Shown one piece after another: positions 32,482-44,200 of a stretch of 64,000 nt of DNA. The stretch comes from Monoplex corrugatus (Eukaryota; Mollusca; Gastropoda; Littorinimorpha; Ranellidae), in assembly GCA_030674185.1 (NCBI GenBank), contig CM060308.1, positions 34,504,589 to 34,568,588 on the forward strand, in the 5' to 3' direction. The notes under the pieces are model-generated. The model ran no database searches. It worked only from the letters and a program-made list of their open reading frames with translations, and was not told where the DNA came from. A program made the translations under genes and the position numbers. The number at the start of each line of letters is the position of its first letter. Position 1 is the first letter of the stretch.

Positions 32482-34646
32482 TGAAGAAGATCAAGAAGCC
32501 CAAGAACACCAGACTGAAGTTCAACTTGGACAGACTCAAGGACCCCTCCATTGCAGAGTCCTTCCAAGCAACAATAGGCGGAAAGTTTGCAGCATTGAGC
32601 ACACAAGAAGAAACTGCGGAGGAAATGACCACCAAGTTTAACACAGTGATGACAGAGACTGCAAATGACCTCTTAGGAAAACAACGCCGGAAAACCCAAC
32701 CCTGGATTACAGACGAAATCCTTGAAATGTGTGACAAAAGAAGAGAAATCAAGAAAGTCAAAAATACAACAGACGGAGCCCTAGCCTACAGAAACATCAA
32801 CAAAGAAATCAGAAAAGGCATGAGGGAGGCCAAAGAAGGATGGATACAAAATAAATGCACAGAAATAGAAGACAGCCTAAACAAGAACAACAGCATAAAG
32901 GCGTACAAAGTGGTGAAAGAACTCACCACACAGAGACAGGCAAGGATCAGTACCATTCAAGACAAACAAGGAAAGTGCCTGACAGAAGATAAAGAAATCA
33001 TCCATAGATGGACAGAATACTGCTCTGACCTCTACAACCACCAGACACAGGGTGACTCAACTGTCCTTACATGCCAGGAATCAACAAATGACGATGACCA
33101 CCCTATTCTACGCGAAGAAGTCGAAACAGCAATACGATCGCTGAAAGATGGAAAAGCTGCTGGAGTGGACAACATCCCAGCAGAACTGATCAGGCATGGA
33201 GGGGAGGCAGTGACTGACATCCTCTGGAAAATCTGCAACAAAATCTGGCAGACGGGAGAATGGCCGACACCTTGGACCCAGTCACTAATCATCACACTTT
33301 CCGAGAAAGGCAATTTACAACTATGCCAGAATTACAGAACGATCAGCCTTATCAGCCATGCTAGCAAAGTGATGCTGAAAGTCATTTTGAACAGACTGAA
33401 ACCACAGGCAGAGGAGATCATTGCCGAAGAACAAGCGGGATTTCGCAGTGGTAGAAGCACAACAGAACAAATATTCAATCTCAGAGTCCTATGCGAAAAA
33501 TACAGCCAACACCAACAGGACATCTACCACGTTTTTATCGACTTCAAAAAGGCATTTGACAGAGTATGGCATGAAGCACTGTGGGCCACCATGAGGAAGT
33601 ACAACATGGGAAGGAAGCTTATTGACACCATCACACAGCTATACGCAAAAGCGAGCAGCGCAATGCTTGTTGGGGGCACAGTGGGGGACTGGTTTCACAC
33701 ATCAGTTGGAGTTCGCCAGGGCTGTCTCCTCTCTCCAACCTTGTTCAACATCTTCCTTGAGCGCATTATGACGGATGCCCTTGAAAACCATCACGGCTCA
33801 GTCAGTATTGGAGGAAGGACAATCACCAACTTGAGATTTGCCGACGACATCGATGGGTTGGCTGGAAATGAAGACGAACTTGCCAACCTGGTGAAACACC
33901 TGGACGAGACATCATCCAGATATGGCATGGAGATCAGTGCCGCAAAGACAAAGTTGATGACAAACAGCACAAAACCATAGAAAAGAAGATTACAGTCAGC
34001 GGGAGTGAGCTGGAAACCGTGGCTCAGTTCAAATATCTCGGAGCCATTATCAGTGAACAGGGATCGAAAACCGAAGTTCTTGCAAGAGCAGCACAGACAA
34101 CAGCAGCACTAGCCAAGCTGAAGCCCATCTGGAGGGACAAAAACATCGCCCTCACTTCCAAACTGAAGCTAATGCACGCATTGGTCCTGTCAATCTTTCT
34201 CTACGCGTGCGAGTCATGGACACTAACAGCAGAACTGCAAAAGAAGATCCTGGCAGTAGAAATGAGATGCTTTAGAAGAGTGCTTGAATCTCATACAAAG
34301 ACCACATTACCAATGAGGAAGTACGAAGAACAATTTCACAGCATGTCAAAAACTATGAAAACCTTCTGACAACAGTAAGAAAAAGGAAACTTCGGTGGTA
34401 TGGTCACGTGACAAGAACTAACGGACTATCAAAAACAATACTCCAAGGAACAGTTCAGGGGGGAAGAAAGAGAGGCAGACAGAGAAAAAGGTGGATGGAC
34501 AATATTGACGAATGGACAGGAAAAAGCTTTGCCACGACCCAGACCCTTGCTCATGACAGACAGAGGTGGAGACAGACGGTGCGACGTTCATCCATGTGGA
34601 GCCCCCACGACCCTGGATAGGTTAAGGGACAGGAAGGAAGGAAGGA
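32482..34646 (+). mobile_element. RTE LINE, 5'-truncated near-identical copy
   Basis: Matches 10174-12344 of the complete element with roughly a dozen differences over 2.16 kb. It is bounded by a perfect 10-bp direct repeat AGCAGTACAC at 32472-32481 and 34647-34656. Truncation falls just after the endonuclease domain. The 3' end again has GGAA repeats. Confidence 0.93.
32526..34620 (+). pseudogene. RTE reverse transcriptase, disrupted copy
   Basis: The frame corresponds to residues about 330-1024 of the complete element and keeps the catalytic FADD (about 33837-33848). It is broken by a 1-bp deletion near 33977 that brings a TAG at 33978-33980, and by a second net 1-bp loss near 34286 in what was GVLGIS. 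The endonuclease is missing. Both lesions are absent from the copy at 9241, so they arose after or during this insertion. Not functional. Confidence 0.92.
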
Positions 34647-34656
34647 AGCAGTACAC

Positions 34657-35149
34657 CTGAATTGTCCATACGTCAAATATTTGTTACAAACTGTTAGATA
34701 GTTTTTGGCTTTTGTGGGAATTATATTTTTGTTTGTTTGTTTGTGTGGCAGTCTGTCTTTTAACATCAGTAAAAAAAAAAAATCTATTTTCAAAAAAACA
34801 TGCACTGATCAAAGAACATAATGCTTTTTTTTCATATGTATTTGTGTTTTCACAACAATCATTTAATTCAAAAGGCTTATATTCTTTGTTTTTAACATTT
34901 AAGAATGGTTGTTTACTTGTTCTGTATCTGATGGAATTCATTGAAAGTAAATCAGTAATAAGAGATTTGTAACTTGGCCAGTTACAGTCAGCACAGTTTG
35001 AATTTGGGGTAAATGAGCATGTCAGAGATACAATAAATAATGATTGATGAGATTATCCCAGTAAACATGAGGGTACAGGGTATTGAAATGGGCAGTTTTG
35101 GATGTTGTTCTTCATCAAAACTGCTTTGGGAGGGGGGGGGGGGGGGCGG
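34657..35149. other. Unassigned sequence
   Basis: AT-rich, ending in a G-run of about 16 at 35131-35146. No gene seen. Confidence 0.4.
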
Positions 35150-35571
35150 GTTGGGGTTTGGACTTTGTTCAAGAGGGATACATTGCACTTGGACAGTTTC
35201 ATGCATGCTGCATCATATCTCCCAGCAGTCATCTGGCAGATTCCATCAGTCCATGAGCTTGTGCAAAACACTACATGCTGGCAAGGTTTTGAACTGAGGA
35301 GCAGAAAGAGGGAGGGTGGGAGCAAAGACTTTTGAAAGCAAAGACTTTTGAAACACTAAGCTGACACCACCAGAATGAAAGAAACATGAAGATGGGGCAG
35401 CAAACAGGCCAGTGTTTAATATTGTTGGCTGGAACTGAAAGCAGTAGCCCATAGCTTATCAAAAGAACCAACCAGCCCACAGAAAAATTGACGAAGATGG
35501 GATTCGAACCCACGTGGGGAGACCCCAATGGATTAGCAGTCTGTTGTCTTTATCACTCGGCCACTTTGTTC
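35150..35571 (-). mobile_element. SINE-2 with tRNA-Ser-like head
   Basis: Read on the minus strand the element starts with a tRNA-like head at 35490-35571: A-box TGGCCGAGTGAT (35552-35563), a GCT anticodon position within ACTGCTAAT (35532-35540) and B-box GGTTCGAATCC (within 35499-35511). This resembles tRNA-Ser(GCT). The body then reads GCTGGTTGGTTCTTTTG, GGTGGTGTCAGCTTAGTG and ends near 35150 with ATCCCTCTTGAACAAAG. It is the best-preserved head of the family in this window. A short duplication (GCAAAGACTTTTGAAA twice) is at 35324-35352. It is a retrotransposon promoter, not a working tRNA gene: the acceptor stem is not paired. Confidence 0.82.
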
Positions 35572-35689
35572 TTCTGAGTAGGGTTAATTAGGTCAGTTTT
35601 TGCTATACTACATATAAACTAATGCACTTCCCATTATGGAACATGTGGAAGTGATTTTATGAGTCACTTCCTTTTTTTTTTTTTCCTAT

Positions 35690-35775
35690 TGAAGTATTGT
35701 GTTGAAAAGGTTATAGCCCTGATATGGTTCTACGCAGTTGGCTGGGCTATAAACAGAAATAACGGTAAATAACAG
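35690..35775 (+). mobile_element. Repeat R1, 3' end only
   Basis: Carries GGTTATAGCCCTGATATGG, CTACGCAGTTGGCTGGGCTA and a tail of AATAAC/GGTAAATAAC units. 5'-truncated. Confidence 0.7.
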
Positions 35776-36305
35776 TAACTTTCAGTCAGAATCCTCAAGT
35801 TTACAAAATGACCGCTCGCACTAAACAACAGCAGGGCACTTCATTCTGCGTTGGATGATTACACGTGCTGTAATGAGGACCTTACTTGCATGATGGCTCA
35901 CGCCTGCATTTTCCCAGCCATTCTGCCACCCTTTAGTTGCGAGCCAGCGTCACCTGCGTGTGCTATTTTTAGCCAGGCAGGGTCGACCAAAGTCCGTCAA
36001 TGTAGTGCGTCTTTGTGCTCCCGCACTAGTGATAAAGGGACGGGTGAAAAGGGTGTGGGGAGTCAAAGGGAAGGGGCGCACAATTAATAACCGGCAGAAA
36101 GTGGCCAACTAAAGTATCTCGGATTTGTACGCCATGGGCTGGGAGTTGAAAAGCATTCATTTACTTAATCTGTTACCCTTTTCATAAATTTATGACATTT
36201 GGTTTGTGTTCTTTTTCCCCTCAAACTGAGTGAGTAACAGCCAAAGTGTTCTATTAATTTTAGCATGAGTAAGCTTTTTATGTACAGGTTCTTTTCATGT
36301 TGCAG
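35776..36305. other. GC-richer stretch, possible promoter
   Basis: From about 35850 to 36080 the sequence has more CpG than its neighbours. It could be the promoter or first exon of the gene whose exons may follow at 36306 and beyond. No core promoter element was recognised. Confidence 0.25.
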
Positions 36306-36444
36306 GTTCAGAGCAGTGAACTGTGCGGCAGTTGTTCATGCTGATGGAGAGTGTGCTACATGTGATCAGATTGGTTCACAGCAACTGGATGGGATACAGA
36401 GCAAGCTGAATAGTGTGACAGCTTCTTTTCTCATGAAAAGGATG
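36306..36444 (+). other. Candidate exon, protein unknown
   Basis: Bounded by an acceptor (CATGTTGCAG) and a donor (GAT|GTAAGG). One frame is open throughout, reading FRAVNCAAVVHADGECATCD and then QIGSQQLDGIQSKL. I do not recognise the protein. A possible next exon at 36820 keeps the frame open but looks unlike a conserved protein. Could be a non-coding RNA exon. Confidence 0.3.
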
Positions 36445-39321
36445 TAAGGAAGAGCTTTTTTTCTATATTTTATTTACTGATTGTTTTCTTTGCAGTTGTA
36501 TATATACATAACAGTTTACTTTACTGTTGTAATGAAGTCACTATTTTTTTTAATCTGAAATAAATAGTCTCATTTTTCAAGATTTTGTTGAGAAATCCTG
36601 ATGGAGAGGTGCTTCACACTGTTATTTTTTGTCATTTATTTGTTCATTTTGTTTGTTTAGTTTGCTTCTTAAAGTGATACGTAGATGCAAAAAATGCTAG
36701 TATATATCCATAAATGATCTGTAAAGTTTGGTAGAACTTGAAAGACTTGCCAGCATGTAAGGTTTATGTGCAAGCCTATGGAATTTGCTGTGATTACTGT
36801 AGTTCATTTTCCATCACAGGGCATCAGTGATGTTAGTACTTATGGAATTTTTCAAGCGCAAAAGTGTTGTCCTGAGAAAACTGAAACTCATAAGAAGTAT
36901 GGAAATTATATGTGCATCGAGTTTGTGTGAAAAAGAACATACAGTAGCGTATAAACAAAAAGCGTTAAAAGTTCTCTGTGTGACAGTCCTTTGTGAAAAT
37001 GAACATACTGTGGGATATGAGTAAAAGGTGTTGAAAGTTCTGCATTTTACATTTGTATGAGGTTCACTGTTTGATTATTAATTGTTAACCAATCATGATT
37101 CCAACAAACATAAGCTATGTTCTAATTTGTGTTTTCTTTCCATAGGTGTTACACCTTGTTACAGTAAGTGGGGGCACAATCTGGAAATGGCTGCAGTATC
37201 AACATGGTTGAGAGGTTGCATAGTTCCATTGCCAACAGTAAAAGGAAGGCGTTAAAGAGGACCACTGCTTGCCAAAAATCATGAGATGTGAGTTTGTCCT
37301 TTAGTTTTGTGCATCACACTTAATGAAATCACACACAAAAATTGAAAAAGAAAACTAGAAGTACCACCAGTACAGAGAAGAGCTAGCAGATTTGTGAGCC
37401 AGCGGCTGTGCGGGCTGCGCAATAGAGCGATAAAGGTCCAGAGTAAGACAAGAAGGCTGTTCCATTCTCTCTTGGTGTCTGTTCCATGCTCTCTTGGTGT
37501 AACGGTTTGGGTGATGCTGGTTGGTGCATGTTGTATGGTTACATCCTGGGGTTTATCATCTCCCCATGTTGCCATTCAGTTTGTAAACTAGTTATCCGAT
37601 GACCCAATCCAAATGGATCATGCAGCACATGCACGGTCCCGCTTTGCTTGGTGAAACGGCTGCCGTGTGGTGTTGGGAGCTTGCGAGATGATGATTGAGA
37701 GAGATGTGAGGTACTGGTGTTCCAGCACCTTGTCAACTCAGGCAATGGAAGCACACTATGATAGTCAAAATCTGATTTTGTTTCATTTGAAAAAAAATGC
37801 TGGGAACACCAGCGTATTTACTCAGACAACAGCAAAACAAAACAACAAAAATCAACTCTTGATTGTCAAATCTTTTTCTTTTTTTTCCGTCTAATTTGTT
37901 GTTATACATTTCTCATTTTACAAAACCATCTGAATATAACAATACTTGTGAGCAAAAAAAATCTGTCTATCCATCTATCTGTCTGTCTGTATATATGATT
38001 TGCACATAACAACATATACAAACATGTATACATATACATACACATATATGATTATTCATGTACAGATATATGCAAACAAACAAAAATACTATGGATGTTG
38101 TCTACAAGTACAAGGTAATTTTTGAGTACATATTACTGAAATAAAAAAAAAAATTACATCAATTGGTCATGAATAGTAATGCTAGTAACAGCTGATCTGA
38201 AAAGGGCAAACATTCACACATGAATATTTTACCAAATTATGAAACCTGTTCAGTAGTAAACATTTATATGTATTATAGTTTGTATTTTATACATTCGGTA
38301 GTAAATGTATGTATTACTAGGTACTGGTAGGCACATCATTTTGCTGACATCATTGTGAAAAATTGACGATTTCAGTGTTTTTTATCAAATGCATATTCAG
38401 CTGTTACATCGCTACTTCTTTAAACCATTATGAGAAAAATAAAGATTGATTTCTCTTCTTTCAATCGAGTGTATTCTTGTTATTACTGAGTGTGTATGGT
38501 GAATGGACGATGACAAAATACGAGCCGTGTGTGTGATTGCTTTCCACATGTTGTGCCGCTATTTGGTAGAGGCCGAGTTAAGCCCCAAATTGACACTTTT
38601 TCAACTGAAAGTCCACGCACAACACTCGCACTGCATAGCTATGTGTAGTATCAAAATGTCGGTCAGGCCATGAGGAAATCAAATACCTAACAGTCAGTCT
38701 GATTTGATTAACCATTTGCAAGATAACCCATTTGTACGCACGGTGTTCTAAAAGTTTGAATTCTGACGAACACGAATCTTGAAAATATAAAACATAAAAC
38801 AATGAATACTCTTTCATGTGCGCATGATTACAGTCATATTCATGTTTTTTATTCAAAATGGGACAATGTAGACTGAGCAGAAGTATGTGCAGGTAAAGAC
38901 AATGTTTTACTGTCAGGAGAGAGATCTCAGCTGTTTATGGGTTGATTTCATCAAATTTTTATCTGTAGTATCAATAGGTTAAAAACATTCAGCTATCTCA
39001 GCTCCCCTTTCTGTCCTTGTATTACATTTACTGAAACATTTATTTATTTATTTAAGCATTGATTGCTTATGAAGTTATATATATACATATTACCGATCCC
39101 ATAATCCAAAAACGGATATGACTTCCTACTTGGCTGTTACAAGCCATTAATGAAAACACATGTGGGACTTGCAGCTCATGAACACAAAAGACTGTCAGTC
39201 TTGTATTCGGTCATTTCTTTTCCAACAGTTGTGAAGACACACATACAATACAAATTTGATCTCTCTCCATCTATACACATATAATAACAGTCACTGAGAT
39301 TGTCTTCCTGTTTGTCACCAG
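36445..39321. other. Unassigned sequence
   Basis: AT-rich with no gene or known repeat. A polyadenylation-like AATAAAG is at about 38438. An exon-like acceptor (CATCACAG) is at 36819-36820 and a short open frame follows to 37023. Confidence 0.35.
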
Positions 39322-39651
39322 GTGATACTGCTGATGGAGCAGGGCAACAAGTCATTTGATGAGGTAGCACAGTTCCTCCAGCAACTGTTTCCATCTGCTG
39401 AAATTTCCAGACTATGCTATCTCCATCAAAACTCTGAGACAAAGTTGAAGACTACACACCCACCTCAGAGGACAGCTTTTCTTTCTCAGACTGTGGAGAT
39501 AACTCTGAGTGTTGGCCCTTTCCTTGAAGAGACTGGACTTTCACGTTCACAGCTTCTTTCAGGAAATCCTGTGTTGTCTTTTGTGCCTCAGTCTTTTGGT
39601 CTTCTCAGAGACATAAATTCTCTACGAAAGAAGGAAGATAAGCCTTTTTAG
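39322..39651 (+). other. Candidate 3'-terminal coding exon, protein unknown
   Basis: A strong pyrimidine tract and acceptor (GTTTGTCACCAG) precede a 109-codon open frame that begins VILLMEQGNKSFDEVAQFLQ and later reads FLEETGLSRSQLLSGN, ending in TAG at 39649-39651. Composition looks protein-like, with an amphipathic start and a serine-rich end. I cannot assign a family. If real it is the last exon of a plus-strand gene in 36-40 kb; the exon at 36306 does not join it in frame directly. Confidence 0.35.
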
Positions 39652-41574
39652 GTGAGAAGAACATGATGTAGTCCACAGAAAGTACATCATTTCGTCAGAC
39701 ATAGAGTTGGTCCCTTCATCAAACAGCAGAGGAACCTGGTGTTTGGCCAACTTGGATAAAATTAAATCCAAATTCAGGCTTTACTTGACCCTGTTTTGTT
39801 AAATAAGAAAACAAACTAGTACCACATGTATTAGTATTACTCTAGTCTAGTAATAGGACAACTCAATGCCTGTTGCGTCAACACAAATTGTACAGTCCTT
39901 TTTCAACAATGGTCCCTTTGGAACCCGGACATTTGTTTATGAAATCATTTATAACTATGGCATAAACATTGACACACTTCATCACTACAGAGTGGACATA
40001 AGTTTATATTGCTAGAAAGTAAGCAAGCTTAAAAATTCAGGTTCTTGCTTTTATAGTGGCCATCTGTCATGATGTGACTAGCGTTACTTCACATTGGGCT
40101 CATGAAATTTGGGTATTTTAGTGAGGGATTGACCTCATACCTTACTCTAAATTTTGAATACAAGTAAATCATGTAAAACAGGACAGCATTTTGTATATTG
40201 TGTCCAAATATGAAGTCAATCCAACAACTAGTTCAAAAGTTACAGTCGTTTGTACTCCTATGTCAGCTTGGTGCCTCTGTCACAGGCGATTTTGGCAATT
40301 GCATGGAGTTTTGATCTCTGTAACAAACAAACGTGGCTATTGTTCATCTTCAAAAAAATTAGACTAAGTCTATATAGACAGTTGTACTATAGTACAGACA
40401 CAAGTTGCAATGAAAGCACATCTTCTCCAAGATACGAACCTGTAAACATACCCTGCTGTGCTAATTTGAACTTATGAAAAATACACATTTTGCTATTTTT
40501 GCTCCCTTATAACTCTCATTGTAACTGAGTAAATGTCCTGCTTTTCTGTTTTTATGTAACCTTATACTACAAAGAATGAAATCCCTAGTTGTTGTTGTTT
40601 TGTTAATACACATAATCAAAAACAGGTTTCCTTAGTGTTTTTGCGTGTTACATTAAAGGTGTCATCTTAAAACGTCATTATCTCAGGAAAGAAAAGAGAT
40701 AGAACGTTACTTTTTTTTCCATTTTGTTTCTATTAAAAAGTTCTATAAGAATGGTATGAAGACTAAGCTCTTCATGTTTATCCTAATTTTGCCTGCCGGT
40801 ACCTAGTATTACAGTATATATTTTATACACAAAACATTACAAGTCCATCCTGCAAAAAAATCTTTTCTTAAGATTGACAAATGGTGAATGATGTTTCAGT
40901 ATTTTGTGTCAAGTTACACTCTTATGTAATTCCAATATTGGTTTGTTTGGATATATTTAGACATTTCTAGAACTCTTCTTTAATGAGAAATACTTGAAGA
41001 TATAATCATTTGGTACAGTAATATCAGTCTGTTTGGAATCTAGAGGCAGAAACATTTATTTTGACGTTACAATTTTTATTTTATGCCTATAATTATTTCA
41101 AATCATGGATGAAAGTTTAATTATGAAATAATAATAAATAATACTATCCATTGTTGATAGTCATATCCTGGTTTTTATTTTGTTTTTTTGTTTGGTTGGT
41201 TGATGTATTTGTTGTTTTTTCTTTACTGTGCAATATGTTACCTTTGGTTGATGTAGAGGTAAGCTGCCATCCTCCATCTGGCTGCAGACATTTATTGAGA
41301 AGAAAGTTAGTGCTCCAGTCCACCTAGTTGTGAGTGGGTACCTAACTGTTCTGGGTTGGGGAAGATAAAGCAGCAGGAGAAATTGAATGACATTGCTTTT
41401 ACAATGATTCAGAAAAAAATCTTATCTCTGCTATGTCAATTGCCCTAGGACCTCAGAGTTACGGGATAATCTTTATCTTTTTTACTTTGCGTAAGCTCTT
41501 CTAGATACCTGTTCTCCTAGTCATCAACAGTTTTATCGTTTTACCCTGTATTAGAGGCACAGTCAGCTTGGGAA
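39652..41574. other. Unassigned sequence
   Basis: Possibly 3' UTR and intergenic DNA after the exon at 39322. No repeat recognised. Confidence 0.35.
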
Positions 41575-41767
41575 TTAACCCTTTGGCTCCTGCATCCTGT
41601 CCACGGGCATCCTGCATTGTCAAAGGTCCTAGCGAAGCAGAAACTTAACCCATTGACTCCCTCACCCTATCCAGATGCTTCCTGCAGGAAGCGTGTGGAT
41701 AGGGTGAGGGAGTCATCGGGTTAAGCTTTTGCATTTGGTGGATAGGGTGCTGGAATCAAAGGGTTAA
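41575..41767. mobile_element. Composite TTAA MITE, type copy
   Basis: Outer ends: TTAA at 41575-41578 with CCCTTTGGCTCC, and ATCAAAGGG with TTAA at 41764-41767. Inner ends: TTAA at 41645-41648 and 41721-41724, bounding a palindrome with CTTCCTGCAGGAAG at its centre. Outer arms touching the inner element read AGAAAC before it and GCTTTTGC after it; in other copies these are GCAAAAAC and GTTTTTGC, which together make a perfect palindrome around one TTAA. The inner element therefore sits at the centre of the outer one. Confidence 0.85.
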
Positions 41768-41867
41768 AGGCTATCTCTGTTATTGAAACACAGGAGCTAG
41801 TCACTAATTCAGATTATTCTGTAGGTAAGCAGGGTTTTATTTTCTTGCTGTCTTTTGGTGTTGTGGG

Positions 41868-41883
41868 CCCCCCCCCCCCCCCC
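41868..41883. repeat. Poly-C tract
   Basis: About 16 consecutive C. Confidence 0.9.
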
Positions 41884-42086
41884 TTACATCCATTTCCCCC
41901 TGCCAGATTGCTTTGTTTTCTGTCTGTCAGTGGATTGTAAATGTGAAACAAATTTGGCCATCTCACTATCTGTTACCTATTCACAGCATTTGAACTCACA
42001 TTACCTTTGTTCTTTTTGGTTTTGTGTATTTGGTTTTTGTTGTTTTGTAACTATCCAAAAATAGTAGTAAACAAATAAATAAAAGC

Positions 42087-42730
42087 AGAGCCTGGAATTC
42101 GTCGCGGAAACGAGGATTTCCGCAGAAATCAAAATCGAAAATCGCGCAAAAAAATATTTTTCGCGTTAAAAAAAAAATCGACGACCATACTTAAAAAAAA
42201 AGAAAAGAAAAAAACAGCTGATAGGTGGAGCAGACGATTTTCGCGCGAACTCTCACTCGCTGAAGGAAAGCTCTGTATGTGCGCAATGCATTATGGGTTG
42301 ACCTACATCCGATCAATTTTTCAAGATAGCGGACAGGCATGTTGTCGAGCGTGGCGAAGTTTTCGATGATTCGAAAGCAAAAAATAGCTGGAAATGGACG
42401 TGGATGGAGACGGAGGTCGGAGAAGAAATATTAGCTGAACATATTCGGAAAGTCAACGTCGTAGGGACTGCGTTCTGCGACTTACGTCACTGCGACATCG
42501 TGTACAACCTGAGAGGCCGAGTTGCCTTGGAAGACCACGTGAAAACTGCAAAGCATCAGAAACTGATATTCATTGTGATTTTCAGTGTGTTAGATGCCTT
42601 TAAATTTGTCTCCAGAATGCCTCAGAATGCACAGATTTTAGTCTTGATTTTAAACATTTTCCGGGGGAGCATGCCCCCGGACCCCCCTTAGAAGTTTCCT
42701 CTTTTTTTTTTCTTAGCAATTCCAGGTTCT
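42087..42730 (+). mobile_element. DNA transposon with CAG...CTG ends carrying a zinc-finger-like fragment
   Basis: Termini CAGAGCCTGGAATT and AATTCCAGGTTCTG (inverted repeats, 12 or 13 of 14 matching) are flanked by TAAAAG on both sides (42080-42085 and 42732-42737). From 42404 a frame encodes EEILAEHIRKVNVVGTAFCD and then LRGRVALEDHVKTAKHQK. The spacing of FC, a later Cys and H-x5-H resembles a BED-like or C2H2-like finger; one expected Cys reads Arg (CGT). The right part has CATGCCCCCGGACCCCCCTTAG, shared in style with 27868-28096. No transposase domain is present. Confidence 0.65.
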
Positions 42731-42860
42731 GTAAAAGGGAAAAAAGAGTTGGTCCGTCATTTTTATGTTGGGGTTGGTTAAGTATCTGTGTCTTTTCCTC
42801 CAAATAAATTCAAGTTAACAAACTATTTTGTTTACTGTTTGTTGGGTGTCACAAAAGCAG

Positions 42861-43011
42861 TAGAAACCAGTGTAAAGCAACTGATCTGGAGAATCTGGAA
42901 ATTGTTGCTGCATCACTGACTAAAGATGTCGACAAGCCATGGAAAAAATGCAGAGGGAAGACCAGTGACCAAGGCTTGCAGAAAATATCTTGTGAGAAAA
43001 ACAAACAAACT
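42861..43011 (+). other. Candidate exon, protein unknown
   Basis: After an AAAAGCAG acceptor, a frame reads RNQCKATDLENLEIVAASLT and DVDKPWKKCRGKTSDQGLQ up to a GTAAGC donor at 43012. No family recognised. It lies just right of the 42087 element and could equally be decayed repeat. Confidence 0.25.
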
Positions 43012-43489
43012 GTAAGCAATGAATGTGTGTTCGTGTATGTGTGTGTATTTTGGACAGGAAGGGATATAGTCATCATCTGTTATAGTCAAACAGTTCTTCA
43101 GCTATGTAAGAACAAGCTAGAAGAATGCTAGACACTGATTGAATGTATGCGTGTATTGAAGGATTGTTTTTTTAAACAGAATATTGTATGTGAAAGAAGT
43201 GTCCATAGATTAGTTCAGTGTTCTTTTGATATAATGATGCTGCACTTTCAGTATGCTAATAAATGATCAAAATGATCAATATTTTTGTGTGGCTTTCATT
43301 TAAACTGTGTATCATCAGGATAAGTTTATTGGAGGTGTTGCTTTGGTTTTGCGGTAGGCATCCAGCAATGGGATTAATTAATGTGACCCAGTTCTTTTGA
43401 ATAGACAGTTTATAAACTGAACAGTTGCTCACAATTACAAAATAGTATTTATGTTAGATACAGTCAATGAAAGCTATCGGATATAGTGT
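43012..43489. other. Unassigned sequence
   Basis: No gene or repeat recognised. Confidence 0.35.
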
Positions 43490-43708
43490 CTACTTGGAGA
43501 AGTCTTGCTCAGTGTGGTAGACTTCAAAGCAAGGCAAGTAGACAGCCTTTTTGCATGGAACATATTCCACATCTGTAGGACTCCCAGCTGCGAAAATCAT
43601 AAAGTAAAGAAGCGCAGCTTGACAATATTGAGTTCTGTGCAGGCTAAATAGGAATGGTGACTTTCTGCTGAGAAAAAGACCACCAAAGTTCCTTCCCTTT
43701 AATTGCAT
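43490..43708 (-). pseudogene. Possible piggyBac transposase C-terminal remnant
   Basis: The minus-strand frame ends VPCKKAVYLPCFEVYHTEQDF followed by SK and a stop at 43490-43492, written here in parts as CKKAVYLPCFEVYHT and EQDF. piggyBac transposases end with a cysteine-rich zinc-binding region whose last lines are typically C..C...LC..PCF..YHT. The match is confined to this tail and the cysteines upstream are not in place, so this is a short decayed remnant or a chance match. Confidence 0.4.
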
Positions 43709-44021
43709 TCTGTTTCTAGGGAAAAAATCTGTGAAAATTGTTGATGTTCATCTGAGGATCAGTTTGCTGGCATCAGCACGTCGGCAAAGAGAACTTGATG
43801 TGTGGTCTTTCGCAGACATCAGTTATATAACTATGATGTCATGTTCAGTGGTAGGATGTGACTCGAGCTGCTTGTGTAGTCTATGGCTCTTTCATCACTA
43901 ATTGTCAGTGGCATAGCCCTACTGACAAGGCATGTGGCCATAAGAAAGAAACATAATGTGTGTGTCTGGTCCGATAGAGATACTTGTTATCAGCAAAGGT
44001 CAGGGTGGTGGTTGTTCTTAT

Positions 44022-44100
44022 TGTTATGTAAAGCCCAGCCGACTGCACAGAGCCGTATTAGGGCTATAACCGTCTCAAAAAGTATAGCATACCTCACAGA
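44022..44100 (-). mobile_element. Repeat R1, 3' end only (reverse)
   Basis: Reversed, it carries GGTTATAGCCCTAATACGG, CTGTGCAGTCGGCTGGGCTT and ends in the usual tail. 5'-truncated. Confidence 0.7.
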
Positions 44101-44200
44101 AGATTATACAAAAAAAACCCCAAAAAACTGGAAAAGAAAATGTACATTATCAGTGCATTTGCACACATAATCTAGGGATATGCCCTTGGGAGGCTCATGA

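Noticed and set aside
35490..35571. A functional tRNA-Ser gene
   Set aside because: The acceptor stem is not paired and the sequence runs on into the SINE-2 body, so it is a SINE promoter.
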